Below, piece after piece: positions 56,397 through 64,000 of a stretch of DNA of 64,000 bases. A program made the translations under genes and the position numbers. The notes beneath the pieces are model-generated. The model was not told the DNA's origin. It ran no database searches and was given only the letters and a program-made list of their open reading frames with translations. Location of the stretch: NCBI RefSeq assembly GCF_001610875.1, contig NZ_CP011272.1, positions 911,988 through 975,987 of the forward strand, written 5' to 3'. The first letter of the stretch is position 1; each line of letters begins with the position of its first letter. The DNA is from Pirellula sp. SH-Sr6A (lineage in GTDB: Bacteria; Planctomycetota; Planctomycetia; Pirellulales; Pirellulaceae).

Positions 56397-57398
56397 ATGA
56401 ACAAGCAACCTCTCGCCGGAATCTTCACCCCTAATATCACCCCTCTTGATGTCCATGGTCGCCTCGACGAGGACAAGCTGCGAGCCTACGTCGATTGGCT
56501 GATCGATCATGGTGTGCACGGCCTCTATCCGAATGGAAGCACCGGAGAATTCGTTCGGTTTACTCCGGAAGAACGGAAGCGGGTTATTCAGATCGTCGCG
56601 GACCAGACGCGAGGTCGCGTTCCCATTTTGGCCGGCGCTGCAGAGGCCAACGTCGAAGAAACCATTCGGGCTTGTGACACCTACGGGGCCTTGGGATGTC
56701 GCGCGGTTGCGATTGTTGCACCTTTCTATTACCGCCTCGCTCCCGACGGAGTTTATGCGTATTTCAAAGAGATTGCCGATCGTGTGAGCGTCGACGTCAC
56801 GCTTTATAACATTCCACTATTCGCATCTCCCATCGACGTACCCACGGTCAAGCGTTTAGCGGAGGAATGTCCGCGCGTCGTCGGAATCAAGGATAGCTCG
56901 GGTGACATTCCACACATGATGCGCATGATCGCCGAGGTTCGGCCCATTCGCAGCGATTTCTTCTTCATGACCGGCTGGGATGCGTCCTTGGTCCCCATGC
57001 TTATGATCGGTGCGGACGGAGGCACGAACGCTACCAGTGGTGTGGTGCCGGAATTGACGCGAGCCATTTACGATGCTTGCCGAGCCAAAGACTGGGACCA
57101 TGCGATGAAGCTCCAGTACCAACTGCTCCCTCTTTTCGACGCAATGCTCACCACTTCCGAGTTTCCGGAAGGATTCCGAAGAGGGGCCAAGGTTCGGGGC
57201 TGGAATTTGGGTGAGTCGAGGACTCCTCTCACGGCGCAACAAGCGTCTGCTGCTGATCGGGCACAAGCGAAGATCCAGCAATTACTCTCAGGGTTCGAGT
57301 TCATCCAATCCGAACCGCAGAGGATCCAATCACCTATCGACGACAAAGTCATCTCGCGAATCGTACAAGAAGTCCTGCAGCAACTTACTCCCAGCTGA
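56397..57398 (+). CDS. DapA/NanA family aldolase-like protein
   Basis: A 333-residue TIM-barrel enzyme of the dihydrodipicolinate synthase / N-acetylneuraminate lyase family. Schiff-base Lys165 is in [10 protein letters not shown], the catalytic Tyr137 is in TLYNIPLF, and the substrate-carboxylate loop is NGSTGEF (residues 46-52). The C-terminus extends about 30 residues beyond the usual length (helix ending [10 protein letters not shown]). Without other lysine genes nearby it may act on sugar acids or sialic acid rather than on aspartate semialdehyde. It is followed, 16 bases later, by a ComEA-like gene on the same strand. Confidence 0.88.
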   Translation: MNKQPLAGIFTPNITPLDVHGRLDEDKLRAYVDWLIDHGVHGLYPNGSTGEFVRFTPEERKRVIQIVADQTRGRVPILAGAAEANVEETIRACDTYGALGCRAVAIVAPFYYRLAPDGVYAYFKEIADRVSVDVTLYNIPLFASPIDVPTVKRLAEECPRVVGIKDSSGDIPHMMRMIAEVRPIRSDFFFMTGWDASLVPMLMIGADGGTNATSGVVPELTRAIYDACRAKDWDHAMKLQYQLLPLFDAMLTTSEFPEGFRRGAKVRGWNLGESRTPLTAQQASAADRAQAKIQQLLSGFEFIQSEPQRIQSPIDDKVISRIVQEVLQQLTPS

Positions 57399-57413
57399 TC
57401 GCGACGAGATCGC

Positions 57414-57803
57414 ATGAACGCTCCGACGCCCACCGAAGCTACCCCCACAGAAAAACACGCCGATGCACCGACGTTAACGGTCTACCCTCGGCCGCTAGCG
57501 CGGGCCACGGTCTCGATTGCAATGGGGATGTTATTGTGTATCCCCTGGATGATCTATGTCGAGTGGCGGGATCGGCGAAAGGAAGCAAACAGCTTAAGCT
57601 CAGCACCGTTTGTGGTGGATCTGAATCTTGCGACCGAGTCTGAACTCAACCTCTTGCCGGGAGTCGGTCCAAAACTAGCCAAAGAGATTCTTCGACTTCG
57701 AGACGAACGAGGAAAGTTCGAGCGTGTTGAGGATTTGCTCGCGGTCCCCGGTATCAAGCAAACTCGCCTCGACCAAATCCGTCCCTACGTCGTTGTTCCG
57801 TAG
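57414..57803 (+). CDS. ComEA-like helix-hairpin-helix protein with one membrane helix
   Basis: A 129-residue protein with a membrane helix at about residues 28-48 (RATVSIAMGMLLCIPWMIYVEW), followed by a ComEA-type double helix-hairpin-helix domain: VDLNLATESELNLLPGVGPKLAKEILRLRDERG and LLAVPGIKQTRLDQIRPYV. ComEA proteins bind DNA on the outside of the membrane in natural transformation; other ComEA-like proteins have different roles. No other com genes are near. It follows the DapA-family gene by 16 bases, so they share a transcript by position, with no evident functional link. Confidence 0.86.
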   Translation: MNAPTPTEATPTEKHADAPTLTVYPRPLARATVSIAMGMLLCIPWMIYVEWRDRRKEANSLSSAPFVVDLNLATESELNLLPGVGPKLAKEILRLRDERGKFERVEDLLAVPGIKQTRLDQIRPYVVVP

Positions 57804-57822
57804 GTAGGATTGGCAATTGAAG

Positions 57823-57846
57823 AACTGGCTAGGGAACTGGCTAGGG
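57823..57846. repeat. Tandem 12-bp duplication
   Basis: AACTGGCTAGGG occurs twice in a row (57823-57834 and 57835-57846) in the gap between two convergent genes. The second copy contains the stop codon of the minus-strand gene (CTA at 57841-57843), so a slip here would change that end. Confidence 0.9.
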
Positions 57847-58695
57847 CGCTGCAGCATTCCGCGCGGCAGTCCAAAAGGACTCATCGAGGTCCTTCGAGAA
57901 GCGGCTCAAAAGTCGCTTCATCCGCGTAACTTTGGAGGCAAGGAGCGGATCGGTTTGGACTGCCGTTTCTAAATACGCAGGACGAATAATGAGATTGGCA
58001 AAGATCTCCGCTTTGTCTTCTTCGACGCCTGTCGTCGAGTAGTGATTCAAAAACCCAGGGTACCGATTGGTTAGAACGGACGTATTTCGATTCGACTGAG
58101 CGTTCTTACCACCGTCACCGTATCGAAACGAGCTTGGATTTAGCGACGCCCACTCCTCGTCCCGATACACGTTTCCATCATCTGCGTAATCCACAAGATG
58201 AAAGAACTCATGATGAATGACCGTCCGCGCGTAGACCGTGTTGTTCGCCCCGCGTGCGATATCCAGGTAGAGAGTCTGGTTTTCGAAATCAGGCAACGCT
58301 GTCCGCAATTGTCCGGAAAAAGACAGTGCTTCACATAACACGATCCGTTTCAGTCCGGTGCGACGAACAAACTCTACGGGATAGCGGGAAAACTCGGGCA
58401 CGAAGATGGATGCGTATTGCATGGCTCGCTCCGGTTTGGACTCCTTCCCATCGATGACACCGGTTGAAATTCGAACGGGAAAACCGGGATCGCGAATGAC
58501 GACGGGCACTCCAAATTTTTCAGTGATTGAGGCCAGGCTCGAAGCCACGCGATCCTCCCACTCCGCACCGCGGAGCGGGACGGCAAAAGAGGAAGCAATC
58601 GAGAGTGAATGGATTGCTAATAAGAAGACGAAAGGGGAGCGGAAAGGAAGAAAGCGAAGAATCCCTTTCCAAGCGAGTCGAACGGTATTTTTCAT
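57841..58695 (-). CDS. Exported putative zinc peptidase (HExxH)
   Basis: A 284-residue protein with a signal segment (RSPFVFLLAIHSLSIASSF). Residues 162-166 (HEFFH, in VIHHEFFHLVDYADD) form a HExxH metal site; downstream, EEDKAEIFANLI offers a Glu for the third ligand as in gluzincins. No larger family is recognised. The start is the ATG at 58695 (KNTVRLAWK), since the longer in-frame reading from 58833 has no leader. It is convergent with the ComEA-like gene and divergent from the next. Peptidase activity is inferred from the motif only. Confidence 0.65.
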   Translation of the reverse strand: MKNTVRLAWKGILRFLPFRSPFVFLLAIHSLSIASSFAVPLRGAEWEDRVASSLASITEKFGVPVVIRDPGFPVRISTGVIDGKESKPERAMQYASIFVPEFSRYPVEFVRRTGLKRIVLCEALSFSGQLRTALPDFENQTLYLDIARGANNTVYARTVIHHEFFHLVDYADDGNVYRDEEWASLNPSSFRYGDGGKNAQSNRNTSVLTNRYPGFLNHYSTTGVEEDKAEIFANLIIRPAYLETAVQTDPLLASKVTRMKRLLSRFSKDLDESFWTAARNAAAP

Positions 58696-58839
58696 AGCTG
58701 GCATGCCATAGCTCTCGGAGAGGAACGGGGAACTCGGTGTCGCTCTGGAATGCAGGATTGTGCTACCATCGCCTTCGAGCGATCGGCAAAGTCCGAAAAA
58801 TTGGAAGCGTCCGAGATTCGACGGAAGGAGCAATAGATC

Positions 58840-59292
58840 ATGAAATCGATGAAGTTTGCAAGTTTGATCCTCCTGTGCGCGACCAGTTCGCTAGCGTTGA
58901 TTTTGCCCGCACTGGGGGTCGTCTCGTTTCCCCAACAGTTGATTAAGAACTCCGATCTTCCCTCCACCATGTCCCCTCCGGGGCCAGATGGGGTGCCGCC
59001 GGGGGGGTGGCAAAGTGCTCAAGGAGGGTTGCCGATCGCCACGAGTATTCCCAACTCCTCGCTAGGTACCCCGGCACCGATCGCTCCCCCATCCTTGGCA
59101 ACCCAGCCTCGTTCCCCCCCATCGCTCGATCCCATGGCGCATGGGCATTCGACCTTCGAACCGAATATCGTTTCCGACGAAAAGAACCCTAACAAAGTTG
59201 GGACCGGGCTTTGGCTCCTGTTAGGGCCAGTCTGGCTAGCATCCCTTGCGATGTGGACCATTGCTCCGGGGCCAAAAACGGGCAAGAAGTAG
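58840..59292 (+). CDS. Small Pro-rich membrane protein, unknown function
   Basis: A 150-residue protein. An N-terminal hydrophobic stretch (FASLILLCATSSLALILPAL) and a C-terminal helix (WLLLGPVWLASLAMWTIA) flank about 85 residues rich in Pro, Ser and Gly (GPDGVPPGGW, PPSLATQPRSPPSLDPM). AAGGAG lies nine bases before the ATG. No domain is recognised. It ends 74 bases before the SMP-30-like gene on the same strand. Confidence 0.65.
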   Translation: MKSMKFASLILLCATSSLALILPALGVVSFPQQLIKNSDLPSTMSPPGPDGVPPGGWQSAQGGLPIATSIPNSSLGTPAPIAPPSLATQPRSPPSLDPMAHGHSTFEPNIVSDEKNPNKVGTGLWLLLGPVWLASLAMWTIAPGPKTGKK

Positions 59293-59366
59293 TTCCCCCC
59301 ACTTCGTTCCTTCGTGCGTTATCATAAGGGGCTCCATCCATCCTCCCCCCTTCTTGCTGAGGCATC

Positions 59367-60398
59367 ATGAACCGTCGCGTTTTGCTCCGTAACCTTTGTA
59401 TATCATTGTCCCTTTTCGCATCGGGTATGAGTGTCCCCATGAGCGTGCAAGCGCAGAGCCCGCGAGTCCTCGGAAAGATCGAACGCTTCGATTCGCAAGT
59501 CGACTCGCTTTTGGGAGCCGATGCCAAACTGGAGATCCTCGCCGATGGCTTCACCTGGACGGAGGGTCCGGTTTGGATTGGAAAGCCCGACTCCGGACAT
59601 TTGCTCTTTTCCGACATCCCTCGTAATTCGATTTTCAAATGGACGCCGAAAGGGGGCATCGAGTTGTTCATGAACCCCTCTGGCTACACGGGAGTCACCT
59701 ATTACGGTTTGGAGCCGGGAAGCAATGGACTATTGCTCGACGATCAAGGGAATCTCGTTCTGTGTGAACATGGTGATCGACGCGTTTCGGTACTGACTCC
59801 GGGTGGTGGAAAGAGAACGCTGGCAGACCATTATCAAGGGAAGAGATTGAACAGTCCCAACGATGGCGTTCTCAAAAGCAATGGCGATATCTATTTCACC
59901 GATCCACCCTACGGACTGCCTGCTCGCGAAAACGATCCACGCCGAGAATTGGATCATTATGGGGTTTATCGCATCTCGAAAAAGGACGGCAGTGTAACCC
60001 TCCTCACCACCGAATTGCAGCGTCCCAATGGGATCGGGTTTTCCCCCGACGAGAAGACACTCTACGTAGCCCAGAGCGATCCGAAGAATGCCATTTGGAT
60101 GAGCTTTCCTGTCCAAGCGGACGGGACGCTTGGAAAGGGGAGCCTCTTCCACAACGCCACCGCGGAAGTAGGCAAAATGCCGGGTCTACCCGACGGTCTC
60201 GCCGTTGACAAGAAAGGGAACTTGTGGGCAACCGGTCCGGGGGGCGTATGGATTTTCGCGTCGAACGGAAAGCTTCTCGGGCGAATCAATACGGGTGAGC
60301 GCACCAGCAACTGCACCTTTGGCGAAGACGGTTCGACGTTGTTTGTAACCGCCGACAGTTACATTTGCCGCATTCGTACGTTGGTATCTGGCAAGTAG
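59367..60398 (+). CDS. SMP-30/gluconolactonase/LRE-like exported protein
   Basis: A 343-residue protein with an Arg-rich leader (MNRRVLLRNLCISLSLFASG) that is probably exported. Six-bladed propeller features of the family are visible: DGFTWTEGPVWIGKPDSGHLLFSDIP, LNSPNDGVLKSNGDIYFTDPPYGL, LQRPNGIGFSPDEKTLYV, MPGLPDGLAVDKKGNLWATGPGG and SNCTFGEDGSTLFVTADSYI. The metal ligands (Glu in TEGPVW, Asn in SPNDG and NGIGF, Asp in LPDGLA) are present, so lactonase activity on a sugar lactone is likely. It is followed by a hairpin and a convergent gene. Confidence 0.92.
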   Translation: MNRRVLLRNLCISLSLFASGMSVPMSVQAQSPRVLGKIERFDSQVDSLLGADAKLEILADGFTWTEGPVWIGKPDSGHLLFSDIPRNSIFKWTPKGGIELFMNPSGYTGVTYYGLEPGSNGLLLDDQGNLVLCEHGDRRVSVLTPGGGKRTLADHYQGKRLNSPNDGVLKSNGDIYFTDPPYGLPARENDPRRELDHYGVYRISKKDGSVTLLTTELQRPNGIGFSPDEKTLYVAQSDPKNAIWMSFPVQADGTLGKGSLFHNATAEVGKMPGLPDGLAVDKKGNLWATGPGGVWIFASNGKLLGRINTGERTSNCTFGEDGSTLFVTADSYICRIRTLVSGK

Positions 60399-60428
60399 CA
60401 AACAGGACAGAACTACTAGCACCAATAA

Positions 60429-60458
60429 AATTGGCCGACTGGGATCGACCAGTCGGCC
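60429..60458 (-). terminator. Rho-independent terminator
   Basis: Ten-base arms GGCCGACTGG / CCAGTCGGCC around a six-base loop, 60433-60458. On the minus strand it is followed by AATTTTATTG, so it best terminates the large secreted protein gene that ends at 60472; on the plus strand the T run is missing. Confidence 0.75.
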
Positions 60459-60471
60459 CGAGCGCGAGTGA

Positions 60472-62235
60472 CTATTCGCGTTTGAGAGAGAAGGCCGTGT
60501 AGTGGAGTCCGTTTTCCTCCTCGGTCATGAAGGCTCCTGTAGGCACGATGTACTTCGAGATCTGCTCAAACGGAGGGAGCTGTCGGCTCCTCAGAGCTGA
60601 AACCAATGCCTGGAATACGGGATTGTTCTCCGACATCTCCTCCAATCGATCGATGTTCTTCGGATCGTTTGCCAGATCGTAGAAAAGGCGAAGCTGCTCA
60701 TCGGGACGTTGGTAAGACATGATCGAAAAATCCTGCCCTTTCAGCTGGGCTTTGATCTTGTCCCGAATCAGTTTGAATTCGATCGAATCCGAAAGCAAAT
60801 TTTCGCCGCTATTATAAACGCCGATTGCGCGTTCGATCGAATCGGAGGAGTCGCTGAATAGCAGCGTCTTTCCAACCAAGGCGAAGGAAGGTTGTGGGGC
60901 GCGAATCGATGCGCTGTTGGAACGGATTTCCAAATAGTGAACGTCGAACTCGCCTACTTGCCGGGTGGTCCATCGCGAATCAGAGCCCTTCGCCTTTTCA
61001 AAAATCTTCGGCAGTACTTCGTTTTTGAATTTGCTTTCATCCTTGATGTGCAAAGCGATCAAATTCGATTGGCTATTGATCTTCTTATCGGGGAGGACCA
61101 TTTGAGTGAGCGTCAAGCGATCTGCCAAGTTTTCCAGGAAGTCCTTACGGAAATCGACTCCCATCGCGCGAGACGCGTTCTTTAGAAAGTTTTCCTCGAA
61201 CGCATTCTCGCCGCCAAAGGTATCGACGATTTCCTGGACCGCTTGCATGGTCTTTTGGAAATCCCAGTTGATCGTACTGTAGCTGACGACCGAATCATCA
61301 ACCCAAGCCTCAGGCTCTGTCGATCCGCTTTTCGGACGCAACGCCCGAAGGACGCCTTGGCGATTGGTCTCCATGAGCATGTGCATGTGGAGAATCGAAT
61401 CGAACTCATTGGTCGCCATGATGACGCTCCCCCCGAGAGCCTTAAAGCCCTCGAGACCAAGTGTTTTCATGGCAGTCAACGCAACGAAGGTCGATGCCGA
61501 ACTCGATTGTTTGAGGGTTTCGCGAGCGATTCCCACGGGATCGACGTAAAAGGAAATTTGAGGCCGTTCTCCTTCGGTACCGACGCAGCGGCTCAAGATG
61601 TCGGTGAAGTTGCGATTCTCGGCAAGCGGGGTGTGATCCACGCCACTTCCTTGCCAGATCTGAGCGAGGGTCTCCACATAATCCGCCGATGCGCATCCAA
61701 CGAGGACACCGGAGTCGATGAAGTATCCGAATTGCCGGCTCGGATTGGGTGTTTTGAATTGTACAACTTCCAATCGCCCGACTTCTTTGGTCAAGCGTTC
61801 TCGATTACCTCGTTCCAGCCCCCGGGCCTCGACCCGCTTGAGCAAGATTTCGACGGCCGGCATCTCCGATCCTGCTTCCAGCAAAAAGCAGAAAACGGGC
61901 TGAGTCTTTGTCGGAACAACGGCCACGGCGAGCTCCCCATTCGGAATCGAAAGGAGTTCGTCGAGATTGAGTCCGATTTCATTCTGCATCCCTTGCACGA
62001 GTTGGGAGAAGCTGCCGTAAAACGAACTGAGGATCGGCTTGAGGTCCTTGTCGTTGGCGAGCTTGCCGGTCGCAGTCTCAGCAAGCTTGTCTTTCAATTC
62101 TCGGGTGTCGTTGACGCGGGCATACGCCACCGCTTTTCCCGAGAAAAGCTGAGGAGCTGTGGGACGTTGAGCCCAACTCCAAGATCCGAAAAACGATAGG
62201 GCACCGAATGCCGTGAGGATAAGTCTGTTATTCAT
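60472..62235 (-). CDS. Large secreted protein of unknown function
   Basis: A 587-residue protein with a signal peptide (LILTAFGALSFFGSWSWAQ); the ATG at 62235 is used, since the reading from 62445 places the leader inside. The mature part is a mixed alpha/beta sequence without known catalytic motifs: it begins APQLFSGKAVAYARVNDTRELKDKL and continues with repeats of a beta-beta-alpha style (LDELLSIPNGELAVAVVP, FALVGKTLLFSDSSDSIERAIG). The periodic alternation recalls DUF3352-type planctomycete proteins. It is the only gene between the SDR and the terminator. Confidence 0.72.
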   Translation of the reverse strand: MNNRLILTAFGALSFFGSWSWAQRPTAPQLFSGKAVAYARVNDTRELKDKLAETATGKLANDKDLKPILSSFYGSFSQLVQGMQNEIGLNLDELLSIPNGELAVAVVPTKTQPVFCFLLEAGSEMPAVEILLKRVEARGLERGNRERLTKEVGRLEVVQFKTPNPSRQFGYFIDSGVLVGCASADYVETLAQIWQGSGVDHTPLAENRNFTDILSRCVGTEGERPQISFYVDPVGIARETLKQSSSASTFVALTAMKTLGLEGFKALGGSVIMATNEFDSILHMHMLMETNRQGVLRALRPKSGSTEPEAWVDDSVVSYSTINWDFQKTMQAVQEIVDTFGGENAFEENFLKNASRAMGVDFRKDFLENLADRLTLTQMVLPDKKINSQSNLIALHIKDESKFKNEVLPKIFEKAKGSDSRWTTRQVGEFDVHYLEIRSNSASIRAPQPSFALVGKTLLFSDSSDSIERAIGVYNSGENLLSDSIEFKLIRDKIKAQLKGQDFSIMSYQRPDEQLRLFYDLANDPKNIDRLEEMSENNPVFQALVSALRSRQLPPFEQISKYIVPTGAFMTEEENGLHYTAFSLKRE

Positions 62236-62314
62236 AGTGCCAGCGATTCGAAGGGAATAGGCAGATCTTGGAAGGGATTCTGCGAAGAGACGAAATTTTT
62301 GGGACGCGATCGTA

Positions 62315-63160
62315 TTAGGAGTTTCCCGCGGGTCGGTCTTTGACGCGGAACATTTCTTGAAATGGAAGCACGATACCGCCATCGATGGAAAGAGTCGCAC
62401 CGGTAATGTAATCGCTGCGAGGATCGACAAGAAACGCCACGCCATGCCCTAAGTCTTCGGGCTGGGCCAGCCTTCCCCAAGGTAGCGACTTGCCGCGTTC
62501 CATCAGCTCGTCTTCATGGAAGAACTTGCGCTCGCCAGGGGTGTCGGTCCAGCCAGGATGGATAATATTGACACGAATGCGATACTCCGCCAATTCGACG
62601 GCTGCGGTTTTGGCCATTTGATCGATGGCTGCTTTGCCCATGTTGTACGCCATCGCGCCAGGAATCGGTTTGTAAGCGTGAGGCGAACTCACGACGACAA
62701 TGTTCCCGCGGAACGTATCGGGTTCAGCCGCGAGGGAACGCGAGATCATTCGGTTGGCAACAGCGCGTGTGAGGTAAAAAGGTCCCCACATGCACACGTC
62801 GATAGTCTTTTGGAATCCCTCCATCGACGCTTGGTAAAACAATTCTCGATCGCTATACGCCGCATTGGAGACGAAAATGGAGATCGGTCCCATCTCCTTT
62901 TCGACCCGATCCACCATCGCCTCGACCGCTTGACGATCGGACACGTCACAAAGAAACGCTCCCGCTCGGCGCCCCATGGCTTGGCAAACTGCCACGGTTT
63001 CGTCGGCAGGATTGATGTCGTTGATGGCCACATCGGCTCCGGCTGCTGCCAGAGCTTTGGCGATCCCTGCCCCGATGCCGCGCGCGGCGCCTGTAACCAA
63101 GGCCAATTGCCCTTGGAGGGCGTTGGATTGACCGTATGCAATTTCCTGGCTGTTACCCAT
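62315..63160 (-). CDS. Short-chain dehydrogenase/reductase (SDR) family oxidoreductase
   Basis: A 281-residue NAD(P)-dependent enzyme. TGxxxGIG is in LALVTGAARGIGAGIAK (residues 20-36), NAA at 99-101, catalytic Ser158/159, Tyr172 and Lys176 in AYNMGKAA, and the terminal IDGG motif. This is the classical SDR form. The ATG at 63160 lies inside the last codons of the upstream secretin-type gene (8-base overlap), so translation is coupled. The chosen start gives a normal length; a longer reading does not fit. The substrate is not predictable. Confidence 0.94.
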   Translation of the reverse strand: MGNSQEIAYGQSNALQGQLALVTGAARGIGAGIAKALAAAGADVAINDINPADETVAVCQAMGRRAGAFLCDVSDRQAVEAMVDRVEKEMGPISIFVSNAAYSDRELFYQASMEGFQKTIDVCMWGPFYLTRAVANRMISRSLAAEPDTFRGNIVVVSSPHAYKPIPGAMAYNMGKAAIDQMAKTAAVELAEYRIRVNIIHPGWTDTPGERKFFHEDELMERGKSLPWGRLAQPEDLGHGVAFLVDPRSDYITGATLSIDGGIVLPFQEMFRVKDRPAGNS

Positions 63161-64000
63161 TTCGTCGACTGCGTCCCTTCGCATTTCCCTGCGATTCTGG
63201 TGGTTGAAATTGATTTGGCATGTTGGGTTGCTGTTGCCCTTCCATACCTGGCTGCTGCGGAGCGCGCTGGACATCTTTCGGTCCAATCAAAGCCTTCAAC
63301 GCCCGCTCCATCGCTTCCGAATTTGTACCACCAACTTCAATCATTTGAACAGCCCCCGATGGCTGAGCCGCTTGATCCAACTCCTTGATCATCTCGATCA
63401 CCAGTTTGAGCAAATCTTCCCCTTCGGCGGACACGATAACCGAATTGGTGATGCGATCGATCCCCATCGAAAGGCGGCCCGTAAAACTGAAGTTCAATCC
63501 ACCGCTGTCGCTTACCGTTTCTGTGGATGCTTCGTGCTTGGATTCTTTGTTGCCCCCAGCCGCTTCTTTGCTGAAGGCCTTATCGTTTGTGCTGAGAAGA
63601 TCACGGTATGCGTCCTTGATCGCCTCGACAATGGAGTCCGCACGGGAATGTTCGATCCGAACCAATTTGGTAAATCGCAACTTTTGACGATTCGTTTTCT
63701 CGGGGACGTCCCAGAGCTTGATCAAGCTGCGAATGGTTTTCAATTGCTGTTCGTCGGCTCCAATCACAATGATCGAGCGGGTGTCGATGTCGCTGATGAA
63801 TCGCAGCTGCCGTTTTTTGCCGAGCTGAGGATCTTCCGTTTTGCTCTTTGGCCCGGAATCAAAACCAAAAATGAACGCGAAGGGGTTGGAGTCTTTCTCA
63901 GGTTCGTCGTCTTTAAAGTAATCCTTCAAGTTCAGCTCTACCCAGGATGGCCGGGCATTCTGGATATAGAAAACCTCATAGCGTTTGAGCGGAGGCGCAT
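63153..64000 (-). CDS. Secretin N-domain protein, C-terminal part (cut by window edge)
   Basis: Open from the right edge to a stop at 63153, at least 281 residues. Two repeats resembling secretin N-domains (NolW-like) are visible: FISDIDTRSIIVIGADEQQLKTIRSLIKLWD and MGIDRITNSVIVSAEGEDLLKLVIEMIKELD. Between them is a Ser/Glu/Lys linker; the end is Gln/Pro-rich (QQPGMEGQQQPNMPNQFQ) and disordered. The reading frame continues upstream of the internal start (KRYEVFYIQNARPSWVEL), so the N-terminus lies outside. In planctomycetes such proteins accompany or replace type II secretion secretins; a complete secretin barrel is not seen. It overlaps the SDR gene by eight bases. Confidence 0.8.
   Translation of the reverse strand, partial: APPLKRYEVFYIQNARPSWVELNLKDYFKDDEPEKDSNPFAFIFGFDSGPKSKTEDPQLGKKRQLRFISDIDTRSIIVIGADEQQLKTIRSLIKLWDVPEKTNRQKLRFTKLVRIEHSRADSIVEAIKDAYRDLLSTNDKAFSKEAAGGNKESKHEASTETVSDSGGLNFSFTGRLSMGIDRITNSVIVSAEGEDLLKLVIEMIKELDQAAQPSGAVQMIEVGGTNSEAMERALKALIGPKDVQRAPQQPGMEGQQQPNMPNQFQPPESQGNAKGRSRRNG

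Noticed and set aside
61243-62199. A 318-codon open frame antisense to the large secreted protein
   Set aside because: Antisense shadow; the minus-strand gene has a signal peptide and a following terminator.

Overview
The window reads as a chromosomal piece of a planctomycete, most likely a member of the Pirellulales/Pirellulaceae. This rests on protein families that are typical of the group: a PSCyt1/DUF1549/DUF1553 cytochrome followed by a DUF1501 protein, a second DUF1501 protein, a very large heme-carrying putative membrane-bound dehydrogenase, DUF1080 and DUF1573 proteins, and an ECF-type sigma factor gene overlapping a Ser/Thr kinase gene. No rRNA, tRNA, CRISPR array, phage or insertion sequence was recognised. 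Most genes are housekeeping or lineage-typical; the coding strand changes often and operons are short.

Layout. 1-11.2 kb, all on the minus strand: a DUF1501 protein cut by the window edge and its PSD1 cytochrome partner, a receiver-like/FIST pair, and an RND efflux operon (adaptor, pump, membrane endonuclease/phosphatase-like protein). 11.2-11.5 kb: a hairpin-rich intergenic stretch ending in a terminator. 11.5-18.1 kb: leuB, a Gfo/Idh/MocA oxidoreductase, an ABC ATPase without permease, a small lipoprotein and two secreted proteins of unknown role. 18.2-19.4 kb: a non-coding tandem array of six ~161-bp units bracketed by two copies of a different ~135-bp unit with inverted ends. 19.4-28.2 kb: PspA/IM30, a membrane coiled-coil protein, a degenerate HD-GYP protein, the giant dehydrogenase, an isolated cytochrome oxidase subunit III, and a secreted protein.

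28.4-31.6 kb: sigma factor, membrane Ser/Thr kinase with an anti-sigma-like zinc finger, and a secreted Pro/Gln-rich protein, probably one signalling unit. 31.7-38.1 kb: DinB-like protein, lipase-like lipoprotein, and a coupled WecA-like transferase and O-antigen ligase-like pair for surface glycan assembly. 38.2-47.1 kb: a heme/copper and respiration-flavoured region with DUF1573, a phosphoesterase-tetraheme cytochrome fusion, protoporphyrinogen oxidase, a diheme lipoprotein, DUF1080, HemB and SCO1/SenC. 47.1-51.3 kb: an unpaired DUF1501, S-adenosylhomocysteinase and a soluble histidine kinase. 51.6-57.8 kb: a double amidohydrolase fusion, a second amidohydrolase-like protein without metal ligands, a DapA-family aldolase and a ComEA-like helix-hairpin-helix protein. 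57.8-64 kb: a putative zinc peptidase, a small membrane protein, an SMP-30/gluconolactonase-like enzyme, a large secreted protein, an SDR oxidoreductase, and a secretin N-domain protein cut by the right edge.

The observations most worth following are the nested repeat array, the sigma/kinase/zinc-finger unit, the amidohydrolases that keep the fold but lose the catalytic ligands, the HD-GYP protein lacking its signature residues, and the hairpin-rich region after leuB. All functions are inferred by reading translated sequence; no database search was run.
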